In this document: one piece after another, positions 23,949-37,132 of the stretch | Position numbering within the stretch: position 1 is the stretch's first letter | Layout of the letters: every line of letters begins with the position of its first letter | From: Siphonodentalium dalli | Taxonomy: Eukaryota > Mollusca > Scaphopoda > Gadilida > Siphonodentaliidae | Direction: 5' to 3' | Assembly: GCA_032622095.1 (NCBI GenBank) | Contig: CP136061.1 | Coordinates: forward strand, 1 to 64,000 | DNA: 64,000 nt | The notes under the pieces: model-generated | Seen by the model: the letters and a program-made list of their open reading frames with translations, nothing else | Told to the model about the DNA's origin: nothing | Databases searched by the model: none | Program-made: the position numbers and the translations under genes

Positions 23949-26374
23949 ATACTTCCATGGTGTAACCAAGGAAGTATATTGTTTTTCTACTGCGGCCGTT
24001 TTCTGTTTAATTGGAAATACTCAGAAACTAATGGGAGGAGGACCGCGAAATCTCTAGCGAATGTAGGCATCTAAGGTCTACTAAAAATAATGCTATCCGG
24101 ATGTTGGTCCAATATATTTTGACAGAGTTATGGCCCTTTTTCGATTATTTTTCATTATTATTATTATTATTATACTTCCATATTTTAATATGGAAGTATA
24201 TTGTTATTCAATTTATTATTTTTTTCCAATATTATTTATTATTATACTAAGCAATTTTATAACCCTTATATCTCAGGAAGTATGAGAGATAGAGCGCTGG
24301 ATTTTGGTATGTTTATAGCCCAATGATAGTTGTAGTGCATCGGTCTATATAGGATTTTGTCCTAACTTGCTTTGCAGAGTTATCTCCCTTTATGTGTAAA
24401 ACTGGGGGTTGCAGTATCTCGAAAAGTATGAATAGAAGCAACTTGAAATTTGGACCGTATGCACAACTCAGTATGCCCTATTGGGTCCATGCATTACAAT
24501 TTATGTCCGAGCTTTCCCTACAGAGTTGTCGCCCATGATTCGCAAAATTCGATTTATTTCATATCCTGTGTCCGCCTATAACGTTCAAGGTAGCCAGATA
24601 CGAGGGCTCATATGCAGTTAGTTGTTAGCAACTTTCTATGAAAATAAGTTTTGAACAGGAACGGACTTATATTTTTGGGGTTTGGGTGGGGGCAAAATTT
24701 TCGAATTTTTTTTTTTCGATGATTTCAACTACTTTTACTGTCGTGTATCTATAGGACGTACTAATGATTCTCCTGAAAGAATTTTGGAAATCGGTTGAGA
24801 AATGTCCAAGTTACAGACCATCGAAAATTGTATTCATACATCGATTTAGGAGAAAGTGCTTGTGGACAAAACTCCTCCTAGACAACGCACGTGAATTGTA
24901 TTTGGTTTATGTGAGCGTGTTATCCATAGAAAGAAGACGAAATGGTGCAATTTTGACCAAGATCCAAAAACATTGGTCCGTATTAGGGAGGGGGGCAAAA
25001 ATTGTCATATTTTTTTTGTCTCCGATTTGAACCAAAAATGTTATGAAGTATCTATACGATGTACTAATGCTACTCGTGAAAGAATTTTGTAAATCGATTG
25101 AGAAATGTGGAAATTGTGGCCCCTTCATTTTTTTCAAGTTTACAGAAGAAGCACTATGAATTTAATTTCCTTCAACCAATCGTCACGTGTTTGGTGTCAT
25201 TCGATGGGGAATTTTCAGTACTTCTAAACAATTACCCACTTTCCGTAGTATGTCGATGGAGGCCAACGATATTCAAAAAGTATGCACTGAACAACATACA
25301 TATTGGCCTACATAGTAAAATATCGCCACAATACCTTACCAAAACCCAACTAAATATTATAGGGACATCAAATACGAACACAATGACGCAAAAATTAGCT
25401 CGAAACCTTGAAAATTGGCCAAGATATGGCGATTTTTCTACCCGCGTCACCAAATTTCGAGGCATGGGTGGGGGTCATACCAGAACATTCCAACTGAACA
25501 CAGAAATGTCAATGAACCATACAATCGACATTCCAATCAATTCCGCGCGATTCCCTTATTATACTTCCATATTTTAATATGGAAGTATATTGTTATTCAA
25601 TTTATTATTTTTTTCCAATATTATTTATTATTATACTAAGCAATTTTATAACCCTTATATCTCAGGAAGTATGAGAGATAGAGCGCTGGATTTTGGTATG
25701 TTTATAGCCCAATGATAGTTGTAGTGCATCGGTCTATATAGGATTTTGTCCTAACTTGCTTTGCAGAGTTATCTCCCTTTATGTGTAAAACTGGGGGTTG
25801 CAGTATCTCGAAAAGTATGAATAGAAGCAACTTGAAATTTGGACCGTATGCACAACTCAGTATGCCCTATTGGGTCCATGCATTACAATTTATGTCCGAG
25901 CTTTCCCTACAGAGTTGTCGCCCATGATTCGCAAAATTCGATTTATTTCATATCCTGTGTCCGCCTATAACGTTCAAGGTAGCCAGATACGAGGGCTCAT
26001 ATGCAGTTAGTTGTTAGCAACTTTCTATGAAAATAAGTTTTGAACAGGAACGGACTTATATTTTTGGGGTTTGGGTGGGGGCAAAATTTTCGAATTTTTT
26101 TTTTTCGATGATTTCAACTACTTTTACTGTCGTGTATCTATAGGACGTACTAATGATTCTCCTGAAAGAATTTTGGAAATCGGTTGAGAAATGTCCAAGT
26201 TACAGACCATCGAAAATTAAATAATTTGGCTTATGAAGGAGCATGTGAGAGGATGAAGCATAACCGGGGAGGCGACGAAACCATCCTGGGAAATGATACC
26301 AGGTCGGGGTGGTGAGACCAGGCCGAGGGTGGTGAGACCTGGCTGACGGGTGGCGGATGTAAACGGCAGATTTT

Positions 26375-26410
<36 letters not shown>

Positions 26411-29400
26411 AAGTCCAGCGGTATAATATTTTTATTGCTTTTTCCGAATGGGAAGAGTGATTCGCACCGGGATATACCATTTTTAAGTTTTTTCCCAAAC
26501 CGTTACCAATCTACGACATCGACAATAAAAATGACTTATTTTTGGAGCCAAATCCAACGGGCTAATTGATGAGCAAGGTTAATGTAGGAGCAGGTACTGC
26601 ATTATCCCGTAGGTAGCCCCCCAAAGTTTGACAGCTTTACTGTAACAGTAAACTATCAAACAGCGTGCTAGCTTCCGGTGAGTTCAGACTTTTTGCAATT
26701 TCCAACGAAAATCAAAGGGGGAAAAATTGTCTAAAAATCAAACATCGATATAAAATTTTTTTGAATAGTGGATATGATAAGATAGTATCCAAGCGCAACT
26801 TATCGATATCTGCTTAATTTGCCCTAAGGTAGAAGGTTTACCCGTGGCGAGGCTTTATAATGTTAACACGTATATTTAAGTGCTGTATCACTAAGCTGTT
26901 TTTCTGGCCAAATCCTAAAGGGTTAATGAAGGTGCGAGGTAATGCAGGAGCAGGTACGTTGATATATTTTTGTTAATATCCCAAAGTTTGACCCCTCTAC
27001 TCACAGAGCAACCTGACTAACGGACAGCTTGTGTTCAGGTGGGTACATATTGGCAAATTCCAACAAAAACCAAAAGTCTAAAAATACTTGGAAAAATCAA
27101 ATATGGAGATAAAATTTTGTTGACGTGTGGTTGTGATAACGGATACCAACGCCCAACACTGGTGCGATTTCTTAAGTTTTAGAGCAAATGATTCACTCGT
27201 GGCGACGATATATAGCGTAATACATACTACATGCATAGGAACACAGCCTACATCGATATATGGCAAAAGTCGAATTTCAGGCAGGATAATGAAGGAGTGA
27301 GTGAAATGTATGAGCATCTGCATCAGTATACAATAGATACATCCTGAAAGTTTGACTGTGGTATAAAAGCCATCGGTCTAACGGAGAACACGCATCGGTT
27401 GGTCGAGGCTTTTGTCAACTTCAAGTTAAACTCGCAAAGAACAAAATGGAGAAATTGAGATAAAACAAATTGGATGTGGTCGGTACTATCCACGTGGAAA
27501 TTCGGTGAATTTGTTTAACTTTTCAAATGAATGCCCAATGAGTTAATCAAGATTAAGTGCCCGATAGATATTACATGCATTCACTTATCATGTAGAAAAA
27601 TACTCCCGGATGACAGTATACAGTTATAAAATTTAATGTGAAGGGTTAAGAATATGACTAACTCTTTAAATAACAAGTTTGAAATAGTTTTGTTGATACA
27701 AAATGATAAATATGAATTAAAGACCCTTGTCCGGAAAGACTTCTATCAGCTCATATTGAATTTATTTCAAATATTTCATTATGAAATGAGATGTTTAATT
27801 GGGACAAGTTATTGATTTATTTTTAGAACAGACCTGGTCACTGGTAACAGTAACCACTATTGTTCGTTAGCTGAACAACCACACATTTTTAGACCAGTAG
27901 ATATTCGAAATGAAATCAATATTAATCAATAGAATAATTTCCGGTCAGAATTCTTCGACTCATATTTAATATGTTATACCCTGATGACTATATAATACAT
28001 TAAGTATAGGATTATATATGTGTAGATCAGGGTTATGTTTAATGTTAATGTTATGGACATGATGTGGTTTATAAATTGGGTTACAGTTGTGGATATTGTG
28101 AATGTCAAAATTGTGATGGTGTCAGTTTTACAAAGGATTTGGTTTTGGGTACGTGTGTACGTATGACTAGTCTTATCGAAAGGGTTATGGTAAGGTCAAT
28201 GTATAGCTATGGATATGGTTTGCAGGAGGGTAATGAATATGTTCAGGGTATTTTATTGGGTTAGAGTTAAGTGCTGTAGATATGTCTATGGAAAGGGTTG
28301 TGATTATGGATCGGCTACGACTAAGGTTGTTGTTATTGAAATATCAGGGTTATGAAGCGGTTTATGCGTAAGGATTGAATAGCGGTGGGTGGAGGATTGA
28401 ATTATGGATGGTGATCGGGGATGGGGAATTTATATGGAAGTATCAAAATTCTGCAGGCCAGAATTTTAACCCTCTAGTTATTATTATTATTATACTGGAC
28501 ACTTTTGCAACCCTTATTACTCGAAAAGTACCAGGAGTAGCACACTAAAACTTGGTACGTATCTTGGGATCAAAGAGTTGTATGCCATCGTCGCATAACG
28601 AATATTGTCCGCGTTTTCCCCGAGGAGTTATCTCCCTTTATTTGAAAAAATGTCATTTTATTATCTCGGAAATTATAAGAAGCAGAGCATCGAAAATTAG
28701 ACCGTATGCACATCTCGATATGCACTACTGCCCACGGGCATAAAAACTTGGGTCCGCCCTTTCCCTGAAGAGTTACCGCCCATAGTTGGCAAACCTCTAT
28801 TTTATTGTACTCTGTTGTCCTCCCGTATCATTCCAGATAACTGTATTTGGTTTTTGTAGTCGTGTTGACCGTTGTCAGCTTAGTCCGAGGAAGAAAATTT
28901 GACAGGGTTGGACATATATTTTTACACTGGGGTGGGGGCAATATTTTCGCAATTTTTTTTTATTATTGACATTCATCTATTTAAGTATGTAGATTCCCTG
29001 AACGAAAACAAACCCATACCGGAAAGGATTTTTGTAATCCGAGAAGAAATGCAAGAGTTACGGGCCCTCAAAGTTTGCAAGTGTCGGTCCCATGTGCTTG
29101 TGACCCTATCTCCTCCGAAGATGTCGAACTTTGGATGTCGTCTGATATCCCAGTGCGTGCGGTCTGAAGAGAGCACGCGATGGGCCAAATTTTGCCAGTG
29201 TTGGTTCAGTGTTGTGGGTCAGGGGAGGGGTGGTCCGGGGTACCAATTTTGTATTCTTCTCCGAATCGGATGAAACTTGGAATATAACATCCATACCGCC
29301 AACCGATCTAGAAACTGAAAGAATTTCGAAAATCCATTGAAAAATGTCAGAGTTGTGGGCCTTCAAACAATGCAAATTTGGCCCCATATGCTTGTGATCA

Positions 29401-30002
29401 CATCTCCTCCGAAGATGTCAAACTTTGGATGTCAACTGATACGCCAATGCGTGCGGTCTGAAGAGAGCACGCGATGAGCCAAATTTTGCCAGTGTCGGTT
29501 CAGTGTTGTGGGTCAGGGGAGGGGTGGTCCGGGGTACCAAAATTTATTTCGTCTCCGAATCATATGAAACTTGATATATAACATATACCATACACGTTGA
29601 TCATAAAACTGAAAACAGATTGTAAATCCGTTAAAAAATGGCGGAGATTTGGGCCCTCAAACTTTGAATGTGGGCCCGTATTCTTTCCAATAAACAAAAT
29701 GTTATTCGTCTCTGAATCAGACAAAATTTATAACAAATAATCAATGTAAGTAGCTGATCACAATACTCAAAACAATTTTTAAATCCATTGGAAAATAACG
29801 GAGTTACGGGCTCTCAAAATTCGCATTTTGGGCCGGGTTTGACTATTTCCCAATCCCGTCACCCAATTTCGAGGCAGGGGTGGGGTCACTCCCAAACACT
29901 TGAGATCAACCCACACATGTTAAGGGAAAGATATAATCATCCTAATTCATATTTTCCGTCCCTTAACTGCGATTTATTGAGCTCATGATTTGCCCTATTA
30001 TT
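23949..30002 (+). repeat. A unit interrupted by a second copy of insert D
   Basis: It matches 1638-7691 at a constant offset of 22311, including the insert, its poly(A) length (33) and its ATT phase. It looks like a duplicated higher-order unit and not a new insertion. Confidence 0.9.
24172..28477 (+). mobile_element. Nested Helentron-like element D (copy 2)
   Basis: Same layout as 1861-6166: full unit 24172-25560, partial unit 25561-26218, minisatellite and poly(A) (26377-26409), 360-bp repeats 26410-27641, G/T-rich stretch about 28011-28431, 3' hairpin 28445-28467 and CTAG 28474-28477. I saw no differences from copy 1 where compared. Confidence 0.7.
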
Positions 30003-30225
30003 ATACTTCCATGGTGTAACCAAGGAAGTATATTGTTTTTCTACTGCGGCCGTTTTCTGTTTAATTGGAAATACTCAGAAACTAATGGGAGGAGGACCGC
30101 GAAATCTCTAGCGAATGTAGGCATCTAAGGTCTACTAAAAATAATGCTATCCGGATGTTGGTCCAATATATTTTGACAGAGTTATGGCCCTTTTTCGATT
30201 ATTTTTCATTATTATTATTATTATT

Positions 30226-33200
30226 ATACTTACATATTTTAATATGGAAGTATATTGTTATTCAAATTTTTATTTTTCTCTATTATTATTATTATTATTT
30301 ATTATTCTTAATATATTTTAAAACCCTTATATCTCAGAAAGTTTAAAAGATAAAGTATTGAAATTTGGTAGGTATATGCACCATGCCAAGATGCGTGGTA
30401 ATGAAACATTTAGGTTTGTGTCCTAACTTGCTTACCAGAGTTATGGCCCTTAAACAAAAAATTTGAAAAAAGTTTGTACGCAGATCTTCTCCTATAAGAA
30501 GTCAAGCAGCTGAATTCGGTTCTCGTGATCGTGTTAACTAACGAAAGGGCACGAATCAGGAAAATTTTCATCAAGGTCCGAAAACAATTTGTCGACCTGG
30601 GGAGGGGTGCAAAATTTGTTAATTTTTTTCTTGTCACCGATTCCAACCATTTTTACTGTCGTGTATCTTTACGACCTACTGATGCTACTCGTGAAAGAAT
30701 TTTGTAAATCGGTTGAGAAATGGCCAAGTTATTACGCATCGAAAAATGTACTAATAAAGTCCATGTGTAGAAAGTGCTTGTGCGCAGATCTTCTCCTAGA
30801 CGAAGCGCAACAGCTGGATTTGCTCTATGTGAGCGTCTTAAACATAGACAGAAGACCAAACCAGGACATTTTTACAAAGGTCCGCTCAATTTTTTTCTGG
30901 GCTAGGGGAGGGGCAAAATTTGTCAATTTTTTTTTGTCGCCGATTTGAACCAGAATGGTTGTGAAGTATCTGTAGGATGTACTAAGTATTATCGTGCGTG
31001 AATTTTGTGAATCGGTTGACAAATGTAGAAATTGTGGCTCTTTCCTTTTTTCAAGTTTACAGAGAAAGCACTATGAATTTATATTTCTTCAACCAATCGT
31101 GACGTGTTTGGTATCATTCGATGGGGAATTTTTAGTTCTTTTAAACGATTATTCATTTGCTGCATTATGTCGAATGAGTCCGGAGATATTCAAAAAAGTA
31201 TGAACCAGAAACATACATATTGGCCTACATAGTAAAATATCGCCACAAAACCTTACCAAAACCCTGGTAACTATTAAAGGGGCATCAAATACGAACACAA
31301 TGCTGCAAAAATTAGCTCGATATCTCGCAAATTGGCCGATATATGGCGACTTTTCTACACGCGTCATCAAATTTCGAGGCATGGGTGGGGGTCACACCAG
31401 AACGTTCCAACTGAACACAGAAATGTCAATAAACCATACTATCGACATTCCAATCAATTCCGCGCGATTCCCTTATTATACTTACATATTTTAATATGGA
31501 AGTATATTGTTATTCAAATTTTTATTTTTCTCTATTATTATTATTATTATTTATTATTCTTAATATATTTTAAAACCCTTATATCTCAGAAAGTTTAAAA
31601 GATAAAGTATTGAAATTTGGTAGGTATATGCACCATGCCAAGATGCGTGGTAATGAAACATTTAGGTTTGTGTCCTAACTTGCTTACCAGAGTTATGGCC
31701 CTTAAACAAAAAATTTGAAAAAAGTTTGTACGCAGATCTTCTCCTATAAGAAGTCAAGCAGCTGAATTCGGTTCTCGTGATCGTGTTAACTAACGAAAGG
31801 GCACGAATCAGGAAAATTTTCATCAAGGTCCGAAAACAATTTGTCGACCTGGGGAGGGGTGCAAAATTTGTTAATTTTTTTCTTGTCACCGATTCCAACC
31901 ATTTTTACTGTCGTGTATCTTTACGACCTACTGATGCTACTCGTGAAAGAATTTTGTAAATCGGTTGAGAAATGGCCAAGTTATTACGCATCGAAAAATG
32001 TACTAATAAAGTCCATGTGTAGAAAGTGCTTGTGCGCAGATCTTCTCCTAGACGAAGCGCAACAGCTGGATTTGCTCTATGTGAGCGTCTTAAACATAGA
32101 CAGAAGACCAAACCAGGACATTTTTACAAAGGTCCGCTCAATTTTTTTCTGGGCTAGGGGAGGGGCAAAATTTGTCAATTTTTTTTTGTCGCCGATTTGA
32201 ACCAGAATGGTTGTGAAGTATCTGTAGGATGTACTAAGTATTATCGTGCGTGAATTTTGTGAATCGGTTGACAAATGTAGAAATTGTGGCTCTTTCCTTT
32301 TTTCAAGTTTACAGAGAAAGCACTATGAATTTATATTTCTTCAACCAATCGTGACGTGTTTGGTATCATTCGATGGGGAATTTTTAGTTCTTTTAAACGA
32401 TTATTCATTTGCTGCATTATGTCGAATGAGTCCGGAGATATTCAAAAAAGTATGAACCAGAAACATACATATTGGCCTACATAGTAAAATATCGCCACAA
32501 AACCTTACCAAAACCCTGGTAACTATTAAAGGGGCATCAAATACGAACACAATGCTGCAAAAATTAGCTCGATATCTCGCAAATTGGCCGATATATGGCG
32601 ACTTTTCTACACGCGTCATCAAATTTCGAGGCATGGGTGGGGGTCACACCAGAACGTTCCAACTGAACACAGAAATGTCAATAAACCATACTATCGACAT
32701 TCCAATCAATTCCGCGCGATTCCCTTATTATACTTACATATTTTAATATGGAAGTATATTGTTATTCAAATTTTTATTTTTCTCTATTATTATTATTATT
32801 ATTTATTATTCTTAATATATTTTAAAACCCTTATATCTCAGAAAGTTTAAAAGATAAAGTATTGAAATTTGGTAGGTATATGCACCATGCCAAGATGCGT
32901 GGTAATGAAACATTTAGGTTTGTGTCCTAACTTGCTTACCAGAGTTATGGCCCTTAAACAAAAAATTTGAAAAAAGTTTGTACGCAGATCTTCTCCTATA
33001 AGAAGTCAAGCAGCTGAATTCGGTTCTCGTGATCGTGTTAACTAACGAAAGGGCACGAATCAGGAAAATTTTCATCAAGGTCCGAAAACAATTTGTCGAC
33101 CTGGGGAGGGGTGCAAAATTTGTTAATTTTTTTCTTGTCACCGATTCCAACCATTTTTACTGTCGTGTATCTTTACGACCTACTGATGCTACTCGTGAAA

Positions 33201-33981
33201 GAATTTTGTAAATCGGTTGAGAAATGGCCAAGTTATTACGCATCGAAAAATGTACTAATAAAGTCCATGTGTAGAAAGTGCTTGTGCGCAGATCTTCTCC
33301 TAGACGAAGCGCAACAGCTGGATTTGCTCTATGTGAGCGTCTTAAACATAGACAGAAGACCAAACCAGGACATTTTTACAAAGGTCCGCTCAATTTTTTT
33401 CTGGGCTAGGGGAGGGGCAAAATTTGTCAATTTTTTTTTGTCGCCGATTTGAACCAGAATGGTTGTGAAGTATCTGTAGGATGTACTAAGTATTATCGTG
33501 CGTGAATTTTGTGAATCGGTTGACAAATGTAGAAATTGTGGCTCTTTCCTTTTTTCAAGTTTACAGAGAAAGCACTATGAATTTATATTTCTTCAACCAA
33601 TCGTGACGTGTTTGGTATCATTCGATGGGGAATTTTTAGTTCTTTTAAACGATTATTCATTTGCTGCATTATGTCGAATGAGTCCGGAGATATTCAAAAA
33701 AGTATGAACCAGAAACATACATATTGGCCTACATAGTAAAATATCGCCACAAAACCTTACCAAAACCCTGGTAACTATTAAAGGGGCATCAAATACGAAC
33801 ACAATGCTGCAAAAATTAGCTCGATATCTCGCAAATTGGCCGATATATGGCGACTTTTCTACACGCGTCATCAAATTTCGAGGCATGGGTGGGGGTCACA
33901 CCAGAACGTTCCAACTGAACACAGAAATGTCAATAAACCATACTATCGACATTCCAATCAATTCCGCGCGATTCCCTTATT
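30226..33981 (+). repeat. Tandem array of three C units (3 x 1252 bp)
   Basis: Unit starts are at 30226, 31478 and 32730, with a constant period. The 5' hairpin reads ATACTTACATATT with AATATGGAAGTAT, giving one A/G mismatch in the stem. Relative to D and B, the GAGTTGTCGCCCAT monomer is missing, which fits the 137-bp shorter unit. The repeated frames (119, 88, 78 residues and others) are overlapping and unrecognised. Confidence 0.92.
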
Positions 33982-34633
33982 ATACTTACATATTTTAATA
34001 TGGAAGTATATTGTTATTCAAATTTTTATTTTTCTCTATTATTATTATTATTATTTATTATTCTTAATATATTTTAAAACCCTTATATCTCAGAAAGTTT
34101 AAAAGATAAAGTATTGAAATTTGGTAGGTATATGCACCATGCCAAGATGCGTGGTAATGAAACATTTAGGTTTGTGTCCTAACTTGCTTACCAGAGTTAT
34201 GGCCCTTAAACAAAAAATTTGAAAAAAGTTTGTACGCAGATCTTCTCCTATAAGAAGTCAAGCAGCTGAATTCGGTTCTCGTGATCGTGTTAACTAACGA
34301 AAGGGCACGAATCAGGAAAATTTTCATCAAGGTCCGAAAACAATTTGTCGACCTGGGGAGGGGTGCAAAATTTGTTAATTTTTTTCTTGTCACCGATTCC
34401 AACCATTTTTACTGTCGTGTATCTTTACGACCTACTGATGCTACTCGTGAAAGAATTTTGTAAATCGGTTGAGAAATGGCCAAGTTATTACGCATCGAAA
34501 AATGTACTAATAAAGTCCATGTGTAGAAAGTGCTTGTGCGCAGATCTTCTCCTAGACGAAGCGCAACAGCTGGATTTGCTCTATGTGAGCGTCTTAAACA
34601 TAGACAGAAGACCAAACCAGGACATTTTTACAA
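33982..34633 (+). repeat. C unit, partial last copy (652 bp)
   Basis: It follows the unit to GACATTTTTACAA and then switches to TGTAAAAAATTACAC. This switch point lies about 130 bp further into the unit than the D/B switch. Confidence 0.85.
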
Positions 34634-35931
34634 TGTAAAAAATTACACAAATGACCACTGGCGATATATTTCAACATCCATTCATGTTGGCGCACTATAT
34701 TAAGTGTTGTATTGGCTAATGGGTAATCACTCAAAACAAAGTCGGCTGTCTGTCTTGCCGACCGGCCGTGATTATGCGGTTTTATCACGATGCGGCTTAA
34801 AAATGGCATATTTTGAGTCAAAAAAACGGTCGAAATTCATTAGTTTTAGAATAGTAGTTCGTTTTGTTTTCACTTTTTTTAAAACCCCCATGTTTTACAA
34901 AAATAATTCTCGACTTTGACATTTGAGAATTAACAGAACTGTGGTGTCCGTCGTATATTGTTATAACACTTCTCAGCATGGACCACGTTTTCATAAAGCA
35001 CAATCCGTCTTATGCGCGGACTTTCGCTTGCAGTTCTCAATTCAATTGAAACTATTTTCTATCCGTTCACGCGCCCGTAAACCATTTTAATATATGATAT
35101 ATTCAAATTGAATGAATGGGAGTCAGCGTATCCCGTCCGACGCCCCAACCTTGCCACCCCTTAGTCGCTAATTTTGGTATCATAATTTCGGAACGTGACA
35201 CTTTGCGGTTTGGTATTGGTTTACCATCTGACATAGTGCATAATTTTGTTGAATTCAGATCTGACCATTTAAAAATTGTCTCTTTATCATCTGTATGTGT
35301 CACGAGTGAAAATATATGACTTTATTGTCCGACTGTTAAGACCGCCGATTGCATATTTCGCATTAATTGGACGAGACGTAATGTAAAGTCTTATAACTTA
35401 CGAATAGGCGACAACGTCGACGTCGTACATTCGTTCGCTACTCGGAAAATATACAATAAATGCCTTAAAGCGCCGACTAATTCACCACCTGCGGGTATAC
35501 AAGAATATGAATCACACCAAAATTAAGCGAATTGCATATGGAATGTGTAGGTATAAGCTGCCATGTATATATCATTTCCAGAATGCTACCATTTCATGAC
35601 AATCTATTTGTTAAAATACGGCACCTTAAACTGTTGGGAACATCGCGATATAGGCAAGCGAGCAAAGAGAGTTTAATGTCATCATACCATACGCTATTTC
35701 GCTGTTCCGAAATGGGTGGTCGATCAATGTAGCATAATTACATTGAACGACATATATAAGTATGTTTTTGTGTGAATAACGATTGTTAACTTGGTATTAT
35801 GAACTTATGCATGACTGTGAAGACTTGCAATAACATATTAAATGGTAAAATACGCGCATTCATATCCGTATATTCTCAAAAATATCCGTCTATTTTACAA
35901 GCTCGACATGCTATATTTGTTTATGGTATAC
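34634..35931 (+). other. C tail, proximal part: no gene seen
   Basis: AT-rich unique sequence. The block AAAAACGGTCGAAATT.. to GTTTTGTTTTCACTTTTT (34825-34880) weakly resembles 55710-55765 in the A tail, suggesting distant common origin of the two tails. Short frames here show no recognisable domain. Confidence 0.45.
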
Positions 35932-36431
35932 CAGGGGGGTGAAAACAAAAATTCCGGCACGTATGCCGGGGTGGGTGGGTGATCAAATCCACCAACAAGC
36001 AATTTTTTCCGCAACTAAAAAAAATAATTTCCTGCTTGTTTTTTAGTGTTTTGGCAACTGTAAACTGTAAACTGACTGCAGGCAGTTATCGTGTTGTATT
36101 TTGTTGCAAATTTTTAAATCCAAGATGGCCGCTGGCAGCCATGTTTTTTTGGCCGAATGACCTCAAAAGGACTCATTCCTATTTACATGTCCATGTCAAC
36201 ATCCATGATAAATAGTATGCACAGAAATTCATATACAGCTGTTTACAGTGAATTCCCCCCGCAAATCTCTGTTTTAGTGTTAAAAGGGGGGGTGGGTGTC
36301 AAAAAATGGTCGGAAAAAACTGCCGAAAACGGAAAAACATTTGGCGAAGGGGGTGGGTGGGTACAAAAAATGATCGAAAGGGAAAAAATGCCATACGTGC
36401 CTGAAATTTTTGTCCGACCCCCCCCCCCCTG
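35932..36431. mobile_element. 500-bp MITE-like element, G/C-tract inverted repeats
   Basis: It begins CAGGGGGGTG and ends with a C-run and CTG. Imperfect inverted ends of about 45 bp share AAAAATT(T)C and GGCACGTATG(G)C. It is flanked on both sides by GGTATAC (35925-35931 and 36432-36438), a likely 7-bp target duplication. The interior carries GGGTGGGTGGGT runs. The 161-residue frame crossing its right end is not a gene. Confidence 0.65.
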
Positions 36432-37132
36432 GGTATACTACCGTTTCAACACATCGGCTATTTATCATTTTGCTGGTGAGAAGGCGTATGTTCAGTTTGG
36501 TGCTATTTATGTACACAGAAAAGGCACCATTACTCGGGAGCAACATACCGAAATGCATATAGATGTACGCGAATCATGTTACGTTCTCACACAATGCAGC
36601 TTTCCCAAATCCGCGCTCTTTAAAATAGAATTGGCTGCATGACTGGCCTACTTCTGATGGCACAGTGTGTTGCGCACCTGTCCGATTAAGTCGCTTTGAA
36701 CCAAAAATGTATACAAAATTCGCACAAGCTGTGGAAAAGTTCGCGATCTTGGACAGTCAGTACAATCGGTTGGACAGTCAGTACAATCGGTATAAACGTT
36801 TGTAATGACATAACGTGTCTTGACAGCATTACCTGTAATGCTATTTTGATATGTTTCTAAATTATATTTAATGCTTGATTCCTGATACACATATATGACA
36901 TTTCAGTGATCTTTCTAGAGCGTTCCCGAGCATGATAGAACTTCAAATAAAACATATTCGCCTTTGTCCCATTCTGGTGATTTGGGCTCGTTTTTAGCAT
37001 GTTACTAATTTTATAATAAGGCGTAATCAAGACATGTGTTATCAGTTGTGTGAGTGATTGCCATTCGCGCATAATTATTTCATAAATAAATATATCCGCT
37101 GCACGTAGATATAACCGTCACTTATAGTACTA
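36432..37132. other. C tail, middle part with a 21-bp tandem duplication
   Basis: The 21-bp unit beginning TGGACAGTCAGTACAATC occurs twice in a row at 36750-36770 and 36771-36791. Nothing else was recognised. Confidence 0.6.

Noticed and set aside
36157-36642. 161-residue frame
   Set aside because: Crosses the right end of a MITE-like element and is driven by its GGGTGGGTGGGT and poly-C stretches.
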